In this document: one piece after another, positions 1-12,200 of the stretch | Layout of the letters: each line of letters opens with the position of its first letter | Numbering within the stretch: position 1 is the stretch's first letter | From: Flavobacterium humi | GTDB taxonomy: Bacteria; Bacteroidota; Bacteroidia; Flavobacteriales; Flavobacteriaceae | Reading direction: 5' to 3' | Length of the DNA: 64,000 bases | Assembly: GCF_004745595.1 (NCBI RefSeq) | Contig: NZ_SRLH01000005.1 | Location: 1-64,000, forward strand | Translations under genes and position numbers: made by a program | The notes under the pieces: model-generated | What the model was told of the DNA's origin: nothing | Database searches by the model: none | Seen by the model: only the letters and a program-made list of their open reading frames with translations

Positions 1-1
1 A

Positions 2-2617
2 TCGCTTTCCGCAGATTTGGGAAAAACGGTGGTATACGGTTCTTTATTAGGCGGCGGCACGTTGTATGGTTTCTCAAAACCGATGCTGATGGATGCCGAA
101 AACCTTCGGGATTACATCACTTCCCAAGCCATCGACTGCATCAAGATTGTCCCATCACACTGGAAAGCCCTATCAGGCACAGAAGAAGTATTGCTTCCGT
201 CCTCGATGATTATTTTTGGAGGCGAAGTATTACCGACAGACATCATAAACCGTCTGCACGAACACTCCAACACTATAGCAATCGTAAACCATTATGGCCC
301 TACGGAGACCACCATCGGGAAATTGCTCCACCAGGTCTCCAGGGAAGAAGAGTACGTGCAGGTTCCTATCGGGAAACCGTTCTCTTCCACACAGGCTTAT
401 ATCGTTACCGAATCTTTGGAATTATGCCCGCTGGGCTTGGCCGGAGAACTGGTTATAGGCGGTTTGGGCGTTGCCAAAGGCTATGTGAACAACCAGGAAC
501 TTACAAGCAAACAATTCATCCCGAACCCTTTTGGAGAAGGCTTGTTATACCGCACGGGCGACAAGGTCCGCATGCGCAAAGATGGCGAAATTGTCTTTTT
601 GGGCCGTATCGACGACCAGGTCAAAATAAGGGGCTACCGTGTGGAACCGAATGAGATTGCGACGGTCATCCTGGGCCATGCTTCTGTTGACCAATGTATC
701 GTCCTGGCAGATGAAGACAGCAACGGTTACAAACGTTTGGTGAGTTATTTGGTACCAAAAACAAATTATAAGGAAGACGACCTGAAAGCTTTTTTACAGT
801 CCCGATTGCCGGATTATATGATCCCGGGCATCTACATCGAACTGGAGGAAATGCCATTGACGGGCAATGGGAAAATCGACCGTAAATCGCTCCCGAGCCC
901 TAAAGGATACGAAAGTACCCAGGCATACGAAGCGCCAAGAAACCCGTTGGAAGAGGATCTTTGCGAAATCTGGTCTTCGTTGTTCAATGTGGAAAAGGTA
1001 GGCATCAATGACGATTTCTTTGCTTTGGGCGGTGATTCGATTATTGTCATCCAGTTTGTCAGCAGGGCAAAACGAAAAGGCCATCATTTTAAGGTCCAGG
1101 ATTTATTTGATTGGAAAACGATTGCCGGGCTTTCTATCGCATTGGAAAATCAATCCAAAGACAAAATAGAGGCCGAACAAGGAATATTGGAAGGAACCTT
1201 GCTTTTAACACCCATCCAGAAATGGTTTTTTGAGGAAGAAAATGAGCAGATGTCCCATTTTAATATGAATTTGTTTTTCAAAATTAATAAGAAAATAAGC
1301 GAAGGACATCTTAAAAATGCCATGAAAATACTAATCGAACGGCATGATACCCTTCGGTTACGATTTGAGAGGGAAGGCTTTCACTATGTGCAAACCTATA
1401 GCCATAGTCCGGGGAATTTCGAAATATACGATATAGCCGGCGAACAGGAAGCGGACCTTAAAGCCCAGATCAGCACGATCGCTGAAAATGTCCAGAAAAA
1501 CAGGACCATCAATGGCGAACTGACTCATTTTGCACTGATAAAAACACCGGCTCATGAGGAATACAACAGGTTATTCATCAGCCTGCACCATTTAGGTGTT
1601 GATGGGGTTTCACTGCGGATTATTTTAGACGAACTGGAGATTATTTTAGAGGCCTTGGCGCAAAACGTCAATGTTGAATTGGGCCCGAAAACGAGTTCCT
1701 ACAGGGCTTGGGCCGCGTTGCTGAATACCTATGCCAATTCCGAAAAGGCTATGGTACAAAAAGACTATTGGGCGAATGTGAAGGCAAAATTTGTCCCTTT
1801 CGCTACTGATTACGATTCCAAAAGCCAAAACAGGCAAACCCTTCGGACTTTTGTGGTCAATACCAGTGAAGAAGTTACGGCTTTGCTATTGAAATCGGCA
1901 CATAAAGCATACAATACCGAAATCAATGACATATTGTTGGCAGCACTGGCAAAAACCATCAGCCATTGGACCGGAGAGCCGGACGTCATTATTGGGCTGG
2001 AAGGCCATGGAAGGGAATTGTTTTCCGATGAAATCGACATCAGCAATACTACGGGTTGGTTTACAAGTAAATATCCATTACTGCTGCAGGCTGGTTTTGA
2101 ATCGGAAGGAGAATTGATAAAATCGGTCAAAGAACAAATCAGGAATGTCCCGGACAAGGGCCTAGGATACGGAGCCCTGAAATACCTGAATACCGATACC
2201 CAAACCAGCAGCCTGCTGAACGGGAAATCATGGGATTTGGTTTTTAATTACCTGGGGCAAATGGACAACATTATCAATAAAAGCAATTGGTTTACAGGTG
2301 CTGAAGAAAGTACCGGAGAGCACATCCATCCTAATTATCCCGTACGCGACAAACTGGTTGTAAAAGGTGCAATTGTCAATAATACCTTAGGGTTTTCATT
2401 CGATTATTCGGAAAAGCAATACGATGAAAAAACAATCGAAACACTTGCCAAAAACTATATCGATAACCTGGCCCAATTAATCGGCCATGCCGCCAACAAG
2501 GAAGATGCTGATTTTACACCTTCGGATTTCAACTTGCAGGACAAGGTAACGATTGATGAATTGGACAGTTTGTTTGAAAACACTGATTTTGAATCGGAAG
2601 GAGCTATAAAATTCTAA
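2..2617 (+). CDS. NRPS, partial: A(Asp)-T-E, C-terminal part
   Basis: The gene is cut by the left window edge: the frame is open from base 2, so a TTG at 17 is internal and not the start. Visible domains are the C-terminal half of an adenylation domain (HYGPTET, YRTGD, the GRIDDQVKIRGYR core motif, NGKIDR with the catalytic Lys), a carrier domain with LGGDSI near base 1030, and an epimerization domain (HHLGVDG near base 1589, GWFTSKYP, FNYLGQ). Read against GrsA positions, the pocket code begins at base 14 and gives DLTKIGHIGK, close to the known Asp code DLTKVGHIGK; Asn is the alternative. The module therefore probably delivers a D-Asp residue. The next synthetase opens with an N-terminal docking domain and a condensation domain of the type that follows E domains, so this protein likely hands its chain to it. 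The remaining N-terminal domains lie outside the window. Confidence 0.93.
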   Translation, partial: SLSADLGKTVVYGSLLGGGTLYGFSKPMLMDAENLRDYITSQAIDCIKIVPSHWKALSGTEEVLLPSSMIIFGGEVLPTDIINRLHEHSNTIAIVNHYGPTETTIGKLLHQVSREEEYVQVPIGKPFSSTQAYIVTESLELCPLGLAGELVIGGLGVAKGYVNNQELTSKQFIPNPFGEGLLYRTGDKVRMRKDGEIVFLGRIDDQVKIRGYRVEPNEIATVILGHASVDQCIVLADEDSNGYKRLVSYLVPKTNYKEDDLKAFLQSRLPDYMIPGIYIELEEMPLTGNGKIDRKSLPSPKGYESTQAYEAPRNPLEEDLCEIWSSLFNVEKVGINDDFFALGGDSIIVIQFVSRAKRKGHHFKVQDLFDWKTIAGLSIALENQSKDKIEAEQGILEGTLLLTPIQKWFFEEENEQMSHFNMNLFFKINKKISEGHLKNAMKILIERHDTLRLRFEREGFHYVQTYSHSPGNFEIYDIAGEQEADLKAQISTIAENVQKNRTINGELTHFALIKTPAHEEYNRLFISLHHLGVDGVSLRIILDELEIILEALAQNVNVELGPKTSSYRAWAALLNTYANSEKAMVQKDYWANVKAKFVPFATDYDSKSQNRQTLRTFVVNTSEEVTALLLKSAHKAYNTEINDILLAALAKTISHWTGEPDVIIGLEGHGRELFSDEIDISNTTGWFTSKYPLLLQAGFESEGELIKSVKEQIRNVPDKGLGYGALKYLNTDTQTSSLLNGKSWDLVFNYLGQMDNIINKSNWFTGAEESTGEHIHPNYPVRDKLVVKGAIVNNTLGFSFDYSEKQYDEKTIETLAKNYIDNLAQLIGHAANKEDADFTPSDFNLQDKVTIDELDSLFENTDFESEGAIKF

Positions 2618-2698
2618 AACATTTCCATTAACCACAACCTAATTAACAAGAATTGCTGTGCTGCCGCGTGCAGTACGTAACGATAACCTTTTCATCAC

Positions 2699-5600
2699 AT
2701 GAATAATTTTTTAAATAAAATAGCAGGCTTGGGGCTGGCCCTCGAAGTACAGGGAAATGATTTGTTGCTAAAAGGAGCCGGAGGGAAACTATCTCCGGAC
2801 GAAATTGAAATCATAAAGAAGGATGCTGAAATTATGACTTTCATCAAAAGCAATAAAAACGAACTGATACACTATTTAAAATCAAATAAGGATACCCAGG
2901 GTTTTAAAATCAACAAAGAAGATATTTCGGCCTTATACGAATTAAGCCCGCTGCAGGAAGGTATTTTATTCCATAGCTTATACCACCCCAAGGGAACCGC
3001 CTATAAAACGCAGTTCAGCATGGAATTCCCGGAAGGGCTGGATCTTGGCGCTTTCCAGAAAGCATGGGAATATGTCATTGGAAACCATACTATTTTAAGG
3101 ACGTCCTTTATTCATGACCAATTGACCATTCCGGTACAATGCGTGTATAAAAAAATAAAATTCAATTATGAGCTTATCGATTTTACTCCTTTCGGGAAAG
3201 AAGAATTGGAAACCCGGTTTGAAGCCTTATTGACCGAAGAACGGAACAAAGAGTTTGATTTCAAGGCACCTCCTTTGATGCGCGTCACTTTAGTTAGGAC
3301 CGATGCCAAAGCAATCCGGATGATCTGGACCAAACACCATATTTTATGGGACGGATGGTCGGGCCAGATACTCATGAAGGAATTCATAGAAGCCTATACC
3401 GCATACAGCAACAACGGATTTCCGCCTGTCCGGGAAGAAGACAAGTTCGAAGATTATATCAAATACATCAAAAGCATAAATCCTGAAGAAGAGAAAACAT
3501 TTTGGACCACTTACTTGAAGGAATTCGATGAACCTTCCTTATTGCCTTTTGCCAATACTTTGCCAGACGGGCAAAATCCCAATGCAGATTATAAAGATGT
3601 CTACCTGAACCTGGACCAGTCTTTTACAGATAAAGTAATCACCTACACCAAACAGGCCAACATTACCGTTAGCACTTTGCTACAAGGCATCTGGGCGCTA
3701 TTATTGTCCAGGTATACGGCAAACGACGATATTGTCTTTGGAGTTACCGTTTCAGGGCGCCCGCCGGAAACCAGGTATGAGGAAAAAATAGGATTGTACA
3801 TCAATACGATTCCTTTCCGGGCCAGAATGGATGAAAAAGCTACTGTTTCCAATTGGCTGCAAGGTTTACAGGACCAGCATGTCAAAGCCAGGGAATTTCA
3901 GCATACGGCTTTAAGCAGCATCAAAAGGTATAACGGCATACAGCATGGTTTTTTTGATTCGATTTTTGTTTTCAGGAATTTCCCGGTCAATACATTCAAA
4001 GGAGAAAAGGTTGCCAATACCCTGGAAATCCAAAATTACAATGTTCAGGAGAACAATAATTATCCTTTATCGGTCCAGGCCGATTTGCATGGGGCAGGAG
4101 CATTGTGCATTGATTTCAAATTCAACAGCGGCCTTATCAAAGAAGAATATATTCAAATGATAGCCAATCATTTCGAGCATACTTTAGATCAAATCATCAG
4201 TAGTGCCGATGGTGAACTAAAAAACATAACCTTGTTATCGGCGCAGGAAGAGCACAAACTGCTGGAAGCATTCAATGATACTACTGTTTCCTATTCGCAA
4301 GATCAAACGGTTTTGGATCTTATTGAGCGTCAAGTACTGCAAACACCAGACCAGATTGCCATAGAGTTTGAAGAAACGTCGCTTACCTACCAGGAATTAA
4401 ACGAACGATCAAATCAATTGGCCCATCACCTGATCAAAAAGGGAATACAAAAAGGCGACCTTATCGGTATTTACCTGGAAAGGTCACTGGAAATGAGCAT
4501 CGGGCTCTTGGGGATTTTGAAAGCCGGTGCGGCCTACGTCCCGATCGATCCGGAATATCCGGAAGAAAGAATACAGTATATTTTAGAAGACATCCAGGCT
4601 AAAATCATCATAACGACTCAAAAAAGCAGAGAGCAACTTTCCGAAAACCATCAAGGGAAATGCCTCTCCATCGATTTGTGGGATGACTTCGGCCTTGAGC
4701 CAAAAGACAAACCGGCAATTGGCCTTACACCTACGGACCTGATGTACATTATTTACACTTCAGGCTCCACAGGAAAACCCAAGGGAGTCATGAACCAGCA
4801 CGACGGCGTTTATAACAGATTGTTGTGGGCCCAGGATTCTTATGGTTTGGACGGAAGCGATACAGTCTTGCAAAAAACAACCTTCTGTTTCGATGTTTCG
4901 GTATGGGAATTATTCCTGCCGTTGTTTACCGGGGCGAAATTATTGTTTGCCAAGCCGGAAGGGCATAAGGACAATGTATACCTGAAAGAAATTATCGAAA
5001 AGAAGCACGTAACAATTGCTCATTTCGTACCGTCAATGTTATCGGTGTTTTTATTGGAACTTTCCCAGGAAGATTGCGCGGGTATGAAAACGTTCGTATG
5101 TAGTGGCGAAGCCTTGCAGATGCATCATATAAACGAATTCAGGAGAGTATTCGGAAACAGGAATGTCCGGTTGCAGAATTTATACGGGCCAACCGAAGCT
5201 GCCATAGATGTTACGTTTTGGGATGTTCCCGAATCTGCAACGAAAGTAGTCATCGGCAAACCGGTTTCCAATACCAAAATCTATATTCTCAACCAGGAAA
5301 ACAAACTCCAGCCAATAGGGGTAAGCGGCGAATTATGCATTGGAGGAATACAAGTTTCCAGAGGTTACCTAAACAAGTCAGCACTAACACAGGAGAAATA
5401 TATCCCGAACCCTTTTGCGGCAAACGAACGCATATACCGCACCGGAGATTTGGCAAAATGGACACCGGACGGGGACATTGAGTACATAGGCCGGATGGAC
5501 AACCAGGTCAAAATCCGTGGGTACCGCATCGAACTTGGAGAAATCGAGACCGCGATTCAAGAGTTTGACCAAGTACAAATGGCATCAGTTTTAGTAAAGG

Positions 5601-8600
5601 CAGGTTACCAGGGGCACCTTCAATTGGTGGCTTTCATTACGGCCAAAACCGAAATCCCGATGGAAGCCTTAAAGGAATCCTTAAAAAACAAATTGCCGGC
5701 GTATATGTTGCCCAATGCGATCATTCAACTGGAATCCTTTCCATTAACCAGCAATGGCAAGTTGGACAGGAAAAAACTGTTGGAAGCCTACGAACCGGAA
5801 AAAACAGCCTATGAGGCACCGGTGACGGATCACGAGAAAAAAATAGCCGGGATATGGAGTGAATTGCTTCATGTAAAAGAGATTAGCATAAACGATGATT
5901 TTTTCCTGATCGGAGGGGATTCTATTTTGCTCATACGAATGCTGACTCAATTGAAAAAGCATTTTAAAAAGGAAATGGATTTGCATACCATTTACGAATA
6001 TCCGGTATTGAAGGACTTGGCGGCTCATTTGGAAAAGCAGGCAATTGCCGGCCCTTCGGCTGAAAGAAGCAACAAGGAGAAAGAGCTTGCCGAGATGAAA
6101 AACAAATTCCTGCTTAGCGTTTCCGAACCGGAACAAATTGAAGATGCCTATCCGATGAGCGACATCCAAAAAGGAATGGTGTATGAGTATTTTAAAAACC
6201 AAAGCGAAGGGGTTTACCACGACCAGTTCGTATACATCATCCCGGCAATCGAAATCAATACATTCAAAAAAGCACTTGGCCTTTTGGTGAAAAAAAATGA
6301 AACATTGAGGACGTCATTTGATATTTCCGGTTTTGAAGGCATCCAGGTCGTTAACAAGGAAGTCTTTTGGGATGTACGGCTGACCGATATTGCCCATTTA
6401 AACAAACAAGAGCAGGAAAGCAGCATACAATTGTTTTTGGAAAAAGAGCGCAGCATAAAATTCAATATTGGAAATGCACCGCTTTGGAGAGCCGATATTT
6501 TTAAGATTTCCGAGGAAAAAATGGTGTATGCGTTCCAATTTCACCACGCGGTTTTAGACGGCTGGAGCCTGGCGTCCCTAAATACGGAATTGTTCGAGGT
6601 GTATTTCAAACTGATCCGGAACGAAAACCCGGGAACCCATTCCTTAAAAACAAATAATAAATCGGCTATCCTGGATTCTTTGCTGGCCAAAGAAAATGAC
6701 GAGTATGCCAATTATTGGAAAAAATACCTTCAAGGCAGCGAAAGGATGGATATTTTCTCAGAAGAAGAAACAGATCTTGCCCATGATACGTATTTCGAAA
6801 AAAGCGACATTCAAAAATTGGAAAAGCTGGCCAAAGAATGGAATACAACCTTAAAAACGGTTTTCTTAGGATCTTACCTTTATACTTTAAGCCTGCTGCG
6901 CCACGACAAGGATATTATGATCGGTGTGGTGTCTAACAACAGGCCTGTAAGCGAAGACGGGGACAAAGTCCTGGGCTGTTTTCTCAACACGGTCCCTCTT
7001 CGGATGAAGGTGGAAAAAACCGGGACGTGGAAGGATTTCATACTCCAATTACAGGAGAACCTTCATAATTCAAAAGGGAAAGACCGCCTTTCCCTGGCGC
7101 ATATCAATAGGATTGTCAACAACAATTCTTCTCTGGATAACCCTTTCTTTGACAGTATTTTCAATTATGTGAATTTTCATATTTATGAAAACATGGATTA
7201 CGGGAATAGTTTGCCACAGGCCGGAGAACCTGGAGAAGAAGCCCTGGATAACGGTTTTGAACTTAATTCATTCGAAAACGTCAACACGCACCTTATTTTT
7301 ACCTTAAGCGCTACAGGCGGCACGGTACGAAGTACTTTCAAACTGAAGCGGAAATTCAAATCTGCGATGGCTTTGGATGCCTTTGCCCAAAATTTCAAAA
7401 AAGTATTGGATCTTATTGCCAATAAACCGGATACGGTGGTAAGCAATTTTGATGTCCTGTCTGAAGAAGAGCAATACAAACTGATGACTACTTTCAATGA
7501 TATCCCGGCAAATCCTGTTTTAGAAAATGCCTTGTTTGAAAAATTCGAAAACCAGGCCCGTCAGTTTCCGGAGCGCATTGCCATCAGTTACAATCAAAAA
7601 GAGTGCACTTATGGTCATTTAAACCGGGAAGCAAACCAATTGGCACATTACCTAATCACAAAACATCAAATTGCAAAAGGAGATGTGGTAGGCATCAAGC
7701 TGGAAAGGGATGAAAACTTACCGATGGCCATCCTTGGAGTGCTAAAATCCGGAGCGGCATACGTTCCGATAGATATCAATTATCCAAAAGAAAGAATAGA
7801 TTATATTGAAAAAGACAGCCAATGCAAGGTAATCCTCAATGAAGAAGAACTGCATCTTTTCAAAACTGGCAAAGGAGATTTTCCAGATCAAAACCTATCG
7901 GTTCCAATTGGTAAAGACGATTTGGCTTATATCATTTACACTTCAGGGACAACAGGGCTTCCAAAAGGGGTGATGATCACGCACGGCAATGCTCTGGAAC
8001 TGATCAATTGGGCGGAAATTGAGTTTGACACTGCTTCCTTTGAAGTGGTATTTGCCGCCACATCGCATTGTTTCGATTTGTCCGTTTTTGAAATGTTCTA
8101 TACGTTATCCATCGGAAAAAGAATACGGATCCTGCGCGATTCGTTACAAATTGGCAAACATCTGGAAGAAGAAAATATCCTGCTCAATACCGTTCCTTCG
8201 GCTATCAGGGCTGTCCTGGAGCAAGGTTTGGATATGCGAAACGTAAAAGTGATCAACTTGGCCGGAGAAGCATTCCCTTCAGACATCGCACACAAACTAA
8301 CCGCGCTGAACATCGAGACCAGGAACCTGTACGGCCCGACAGAAGACACCACTTACAGTACATGCTATACAGTATCCGGCAAGGATTATAAATCGGTTCC
8401 TATAGGAAAACCAATATCGAATACCAAAGCATTCATACTGGATGAAAACCGGGAAATACTACCGGTCGGGGCCGAAGGGTACCTGTACCTTTCCGGAGCA
8501 GGCTTGTCTTTGGGATACAGGAATAATCCGGCCTTAACGGAAGAAAAATTCATACAAAACCCTGCTATGGGCGGGCTTCGGATGTACAATACCGGTGATA

Positions 8601-9256
8601 TCGCCAGATGGCTCCCGGATGGCAATATAGAATACCTGGGCAGGAAAGACCAGCAAATAAAAATACGAGGTTTCAGGATAGAACTGGAGGAAATTGAAGC
8701 CACGATATTACAGTATTCCGAAGCAATAAAACAGGCGGTTGTTGCCATGAGCGACATTAACGGGCAAAAGGCATTGGTAGCTTATTTTGTCGCCGATGCC
8801 CCAACAGACAAAACGCAGATCCGCAATTACCTGCAGGGCAAACTGCCGGAATACATGATTCCAAGCTTTTTGGTCGAATTAGAAACCCTGCCGCTAACCC
8901 CGAACGGCAAAACGGACCGCAAATCGTTGCCAGGCATAACCGAAAAAGACCTGACCCGGAAAGAATACCTCGCTCCAAGAAACAAAACGGAGGAGAAACT
9001 GGCCACAATATGGCAGGAAGTATTCCGGATAGAAAGAGTAGGTGTTTCTGATAATTTTTTCGAACTGGGTGGGCACAGCTTGTTTATTGTTCAGGTTGTC
9101 AATAGGATACACGAGGAATTCGGGGTGTTGATCCCGATTAAAAATTTCTTTTCCACACCAGATATCGAAGGACTGTCCAAAATGATTGATTACATTCTTT
9201 TGCATGAAAACCAAACGGTTGACGCTTCAAAAGAATATGAAAAAATATCGATCTAG
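2699..9256 (+). CDS. NRPS: dock-C-A(Ser)-T-C-A(Ala)-T
   Basis: This 2185-aa two-module synthetase starts with a TubC-like docking domain (about residues 1-60). C1 has LSPLQEG and HHILWDG. A1 has YTSGSTG near residue 685 and LYGPTEAA near 827; its code DVWHVSLIDK is one residue from the Ser consensus DVWHLSLIDK. T1 carries IGGDSI near 1073. C2 has YPMSDIQKG and FHHAVLDG near 1281. A2 has YTSGTTG near 1746 and NLYGPTEDT; its code DLFNNALTYK matches the alanine code known from microcystin-type systems. T2 has the GGHSL motif near 2124. There is no E or TE domain. An 81-bp gap separates it from the upstream A-T-E protein, whose D-configured product C1 should accept. All catalytic His-His-Asp motifs are intact. 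The substrate calls follow from the code residues and were not tested. Confidence 0.95.
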   Translation: MNNFLNKIAGLGLALEVQGNDLLLKGAGGKLSPDEIEIIKKDAEIMTFIKSNKNELIHYLKSNKDTQGFKINKEDISALYELSPLQEGILFHSLYHPKGTAYKTQFSMEFPEGLDLGAFQKAWEYVIGNHTILRTSFIHDQLTIPVQCVYKKIKFNYELIDFTPFGKEELETRFEALLTEERNKEFDFKAPPLMRVTLVRTDAKAIRMIWTKHHILWDGWSGQILMKEFIEAYTAYSNNGFPPVREEDKFEDYIKYIKSINPEEEKTFWTTYLKEFDEPSLLPFANTLPDGQNPNADYKDVYLNLDQSFTDKVITYTKQANITVSTLLQGIWALLLSRYTANDDIVFGVTVSGRPPETRYEEKIGLYINTIPFRARMDEKATVSNWLQGLQDQHVKAREFQHTALSSIKRYNGIQHGFFDSIFVFRNFPVNTFKGEKVANTLEIQNYNVQENNNYPLSVQADLHGAGALCIDFKFNSGLIKEEYIQMIANHFEHTLDQIISSADGELKNITLLSAQEEHKLLEAFNDTTVSYSQDQTVLDLIERQVLQTPDQIAIEFEETSLTYQELNERSNQLAHHLIKKGIQKGDLIGIYLERSLEMSIGLLGILKAGAAYVPIDPEYPEERIQYILEDIQAKIIITTQKSREQLSENHQGKCLSIDLWDDFGLEPKDKPAIGLTPTDLMYIIYTSGSTGKPKGVMNQHDGVYNRLLWAQDSYGLDGSDTVLQKTTFCFDVSVWELFLPLFTGAKLLFAKPEGHKDNVYLKEIIEKKHVTIAHFVPSMLSVFLLELSQEDCAGMKTFVCSGEALQMHHINEFRRVFGNRNVRLQNLYGPTEAAIDVTFWDVPESATKVVIGKPVSNTKIYILNQENKLQPIGVSGELCIGGIQVSRGYLNKSALTQEKYIPNPFAANERIYRTGDLAKWTPDGDIEYIGRMDNQVKIRGYRIELGEIETAIQEFDQVQMASVLVKAGYQGHLQLVAFITAKTEIPMEALKESLKNKLPAYMLPNAIIQLESFPLTSNGKLDRKKLLEAYEPEKTAYEAPVTDHEKKIAGIWSELLHVKEISINDDFFLIGGDSILLIRMLTQLKKHFKKEMDLHTIYEYPVLKDLAAHLEKQAIAGPSAERSNKEKELAEMKNKFLLSVSEPEQIEDAYPMSDIQKGMVYEYFKNQSEGVYHDQFVYIIPAIEINTFKKALGLLVKKNETLRTSFDISGFEGIQVVNKEVFWDVRLTDIAHLNKQEQESSIQLFLEKERSIKFNIGNAPLWRADIFKISEEKMVYAFQFHHAVLDGWSLASLNTELFEVYFKLIRNENPGTHSLKTNNKSAILDSLLAKENDEYANYWKKYLQGSERMDIFSEEETDLAHDTYFEKSDIQKLEKLAKEWNTTLKTVFLGSYLYTLSLLRHDKDIMIGVVSNNRPVSEDGDKVLGCFLNTVPLRMKVEKTGTWKDFILQLQENLHNSKGKDRLSLAHINRIVNNNSSLDNPFFDSIFNYVNFHIYENMDYGNSLPQAGEPGEEALDNGFELNSFENVNTHLIFTLSATGGTVRSTFKLKRKFKSAMALDAFAQNFKKVLDLIANKPDTVVSNFDVLSEEEQYKLMTTFNDIPANPVLENALFEKFENQARQFPERIAISYNQKECTYGHLNREANQLAHYLITKHQIAKGDVVGIKLERDENLPMAILGVLKSGAAYVPIDINYPKERIDYIEKDSQCKVILNEEELHLFKTGKGDFPDQNLSVPIGKDDLAYIIYTSGTTGLPKGVMITHGNALELINWAEIEFDTASFEVVFAATSHCFDLSVFEMFYTLSIGKRIRILRDSLQIGKHLEEENILLNTVPSAIRAVLEQGLDMRNVKVINLAGEAFPSDIAHKLTALNIETRNLYGPTEDTTYSTCYTVSGKDYKSVPIGKPISNTKAFILDENREILPVGAEGYLYLSGAGLSLGYRNNPALTEEKFIQNPAMGGLRMYNTGDIARWLPDGNIEYLGRKDQQIKIRGFRIELEEIEATILQYSEAIKQAVVAMSDINGQKALVAYFVADAPTDKTQIRNYLQGKLPEYMIPSFLVELETLPLTPNGKTDRKSLPGITEKDLTRKEYLAPRNKTEEKLATIWQEVFRIERVGVSDNFFELGGHSLFIVQVVNRIHEEFGVLIPIKNFFSTPDIEGLSKMIDYILLHENQTVDASKEYEKISI

Positions 9257-9280
9257 ATTTCAACAAACACATAATTTCGA

Positions 9281-12200
9281 ATGGAAATATTACACAAACT
9301 TGAATCCTTGGGTATTATCCTGAGTGTTCAAAACGGCAAATTGGACATAAGCGCTCCCAAAGGGACGTTGACCGAAAGCCTCATTGAAGAAATAAAAGCA
9401 AATAAGGAAGACCTGATCCGGATGTTTTCCGCCTTTTCCCACATCCCTAATGCACCGGAAAAAGACCATTATCCTATGACCGCTTCACAGTACAGGCTCT
9501 GGATTTTGAGTCAGTTTGAAGAAGGTTCGCTGGCTTATAACATGCCTTTGACAGTTACTTTCAAAGGGGCTGTGGAAGTTTCTAAGCTAGAGCAGTCATT
9601 CCAGGTTTTGATAGCGCGATACGAAATCATAAGAACTTTTTTCAAAGCAAACGAAGAAGGGCAAATTTCGCAATATGTCCTTCCGGCAGATGCAGTGGAT
9701 TTTAAGATAGAAGAAAAGGATTTCAGCCGTGAAAATGATCCTGAAGGTTCTGTTTTTGACTATCTGCAACATAAAAACAGCATCCCGTTTCTCCTGGAGC
9801 AAGCACCGCTTTTGAGGGCTTCGTTGCTTCGGGTAGCGGAAAACAACCATGTGTTCTCGCTTTCCATGCACCATATTATTGGTGATGGCTGGTCGATACA
9901 ATTATTGGTTTCCCAACTCATTCAAATCTATAATTCATTGGTTCAGGGAGAAGAAGTGCAATTGCCGGAACTCAAGATACAATACAAGGATTATGCCGTA
10001 TGGCTCAATGGCGAAATGGGGAAAGAGAAACAAATGCTTTCTGAAAAATATTGGCTGGACCAGTTTTCAGGAGAATTGCCTGTTTTGGATTTGCCAAGCC
10101 TCAAAGCGCGACCGTCGGTTAAGACCTATAACGGAAACCATTGTTCGCATGTATTTTCAAAGGTATTTTCAGAACAGCTGCAACAGTTTTCAAAGGCACA
10201 GGACGCGACACTCTTTATGGTTTTGATGGCAGGTATAAAAACAGTATTGTATAAATATTCCAACCAGGCAGACATCATCATCGGAACCCCGATCGCAGGC
10301 AGGGAACACCCGGATTTGGAGCTCCAGATAGGATTGTTTCTAAACACATTGCCGATACGGACCAGGATTGAGGAGAAGGATAGTTTCTCGGATTTGGTCC
10401 AAAAAGAAAAAGAACTCCTACTCAAAGCATACGAGCACCAGACGTATCCGTTTGACGAGTTGGTCGATAAATTGAACATTGCCCATGACAGAAGCCGCTC
10501 CGCGTTGTTTGATGTGATGATTGTCCTGCAGAACCAAGGCCAGCTCAATAACCTGAACAGCCAGCAATCGTTACAAGGCTTATCAGTGGAAAGTTATGGC
10601 GGAACAACAAAAACATCAAAATTTGATATCGAATTTACATGTACCGAATCCCAAGATGGACTCACGGTAAACAGCATCTACAATTCGGATATTTACGAAT
10701 CTTCTCAGATGGAGGCGATGCTATGCCATTTGGAAAATATATTCATCAAGGCTTTGGAAAATCCTGATGTCCTGATCCAGGAAATAGATTATGTTTCCCA
10801 GGAAGAGAAAAACCACCTGCTGTTTGATTTGAATGATACATCAGTTGCGTACCCGGAAGGGAAAACGATTTTGGATTTATTCGAAGAACAGGCCCAAAAA
10901 ACACCTCACGCTATTGCCATTGTTTTCGGGAATAAAAAAGTCACCTATAAGGAATTAGACGAGCAATCCAATCAATTGGCACATTACCTGAAGGATTTTT
11001 ACAATATCCAGCCGGATGATTTGGTGGGGATCCAATTGGAGCGGAGCGAAAGGATGATCCTGTCCGTATTCGGGATCCTGAAATCAGGAGGAGCATACGT
11101 CCCAATTGATCCGGCTTATCCGGATGATAGGGTAGCGTATATCATAAAAGACGGCAACCTGAAAACCTGTCTGGATGAAAAAGAATTGGCAAAATTCAAG
11201 GGATTCCAGGACAATTATAGCAAAGAAAGCCTTCCATTGACGGTTAAAACAGACCATCTGGCTTATTGCATTTACACTTCCGGTTCTACGGGGAAACCAA
11301 AAGGAGTCCTAAACCATCATGCCGGATTGTATAACCGTTTGGTTTGGATGCAATTGTACCTGAATGCGGGAAGCGATGCGGTATTCCTTCAAAAAACCCC
11401 TTATACTTTTGATGTTTCCGTTTGGGAGCTGATCTTACCTTTTTTAACCGGAAGCACTTTGGTCATCGCAAAACCGGAAGGGCATAAGGACCCGCATTAC
11501 CTGCAGGAACTAATCCACAAGGAAAAAGTTACGATTGTCCATTTCGTACCTTCCATGTTGGGCGTATTCCTGTTGGAAGCCAGTGGGGAAAAAGGCAGCA
11601 GCCTGGCCCATATCATCTGTAGTGGTGAAGAATTACCGGCAGTTATGGCACAGGATTGCAAAGAGAAATTCCCAAAGGCACGCCTTCACAACCTATATGG
11701 CCCTACAGAAGCAGCCATTGACGTAACAGCTATCGACCTGAGCAATACAGACGTTATCAAAGAAGGAGTAAGCATTGGAAAACCAATAGCGAATACCAAA
11801 ATATACATTGTAAATGAAGCTTTCCAGCTCCAGCCCATTGGCATTCCGGGTGAATTGCTGATTTCCGGGATACAGGTGGCCAAAGGTTACCTGAACCTTC
11901 CCGAACTTACCACCGACAGGTTTATCCCAGATCCGTTCCGGCAGGGTTACCAAGTGTACCGCACCGGCGATTTAGCACAATGGAAACCGGACGGTACCAT
12001 ACATTATTTGGGAAGAATGGACAACCAGGTAAAAATAAGAGGGAACAGGATAGAATTAGGCGAAGTCGAGAAAGTACTCATGGAATATCCGGGTATCCTC
12101 AAAGCCGTAGCAGTTGCTAAGGAAGTCAACAATGAAAAAGCGCTTGTTGCCTATTACCTTCCGGAAGAAGAAACAGATAAGGCGGAAATCCGCAATTACC

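Noticed and set aside
17..2617. TTG at 17 as the start of the first synthetase gene
   Set aside because: The frame is open upstream to base 2 and carries A-domain sequence (including the first pocket Asp), so the gene is cut by the window edge.
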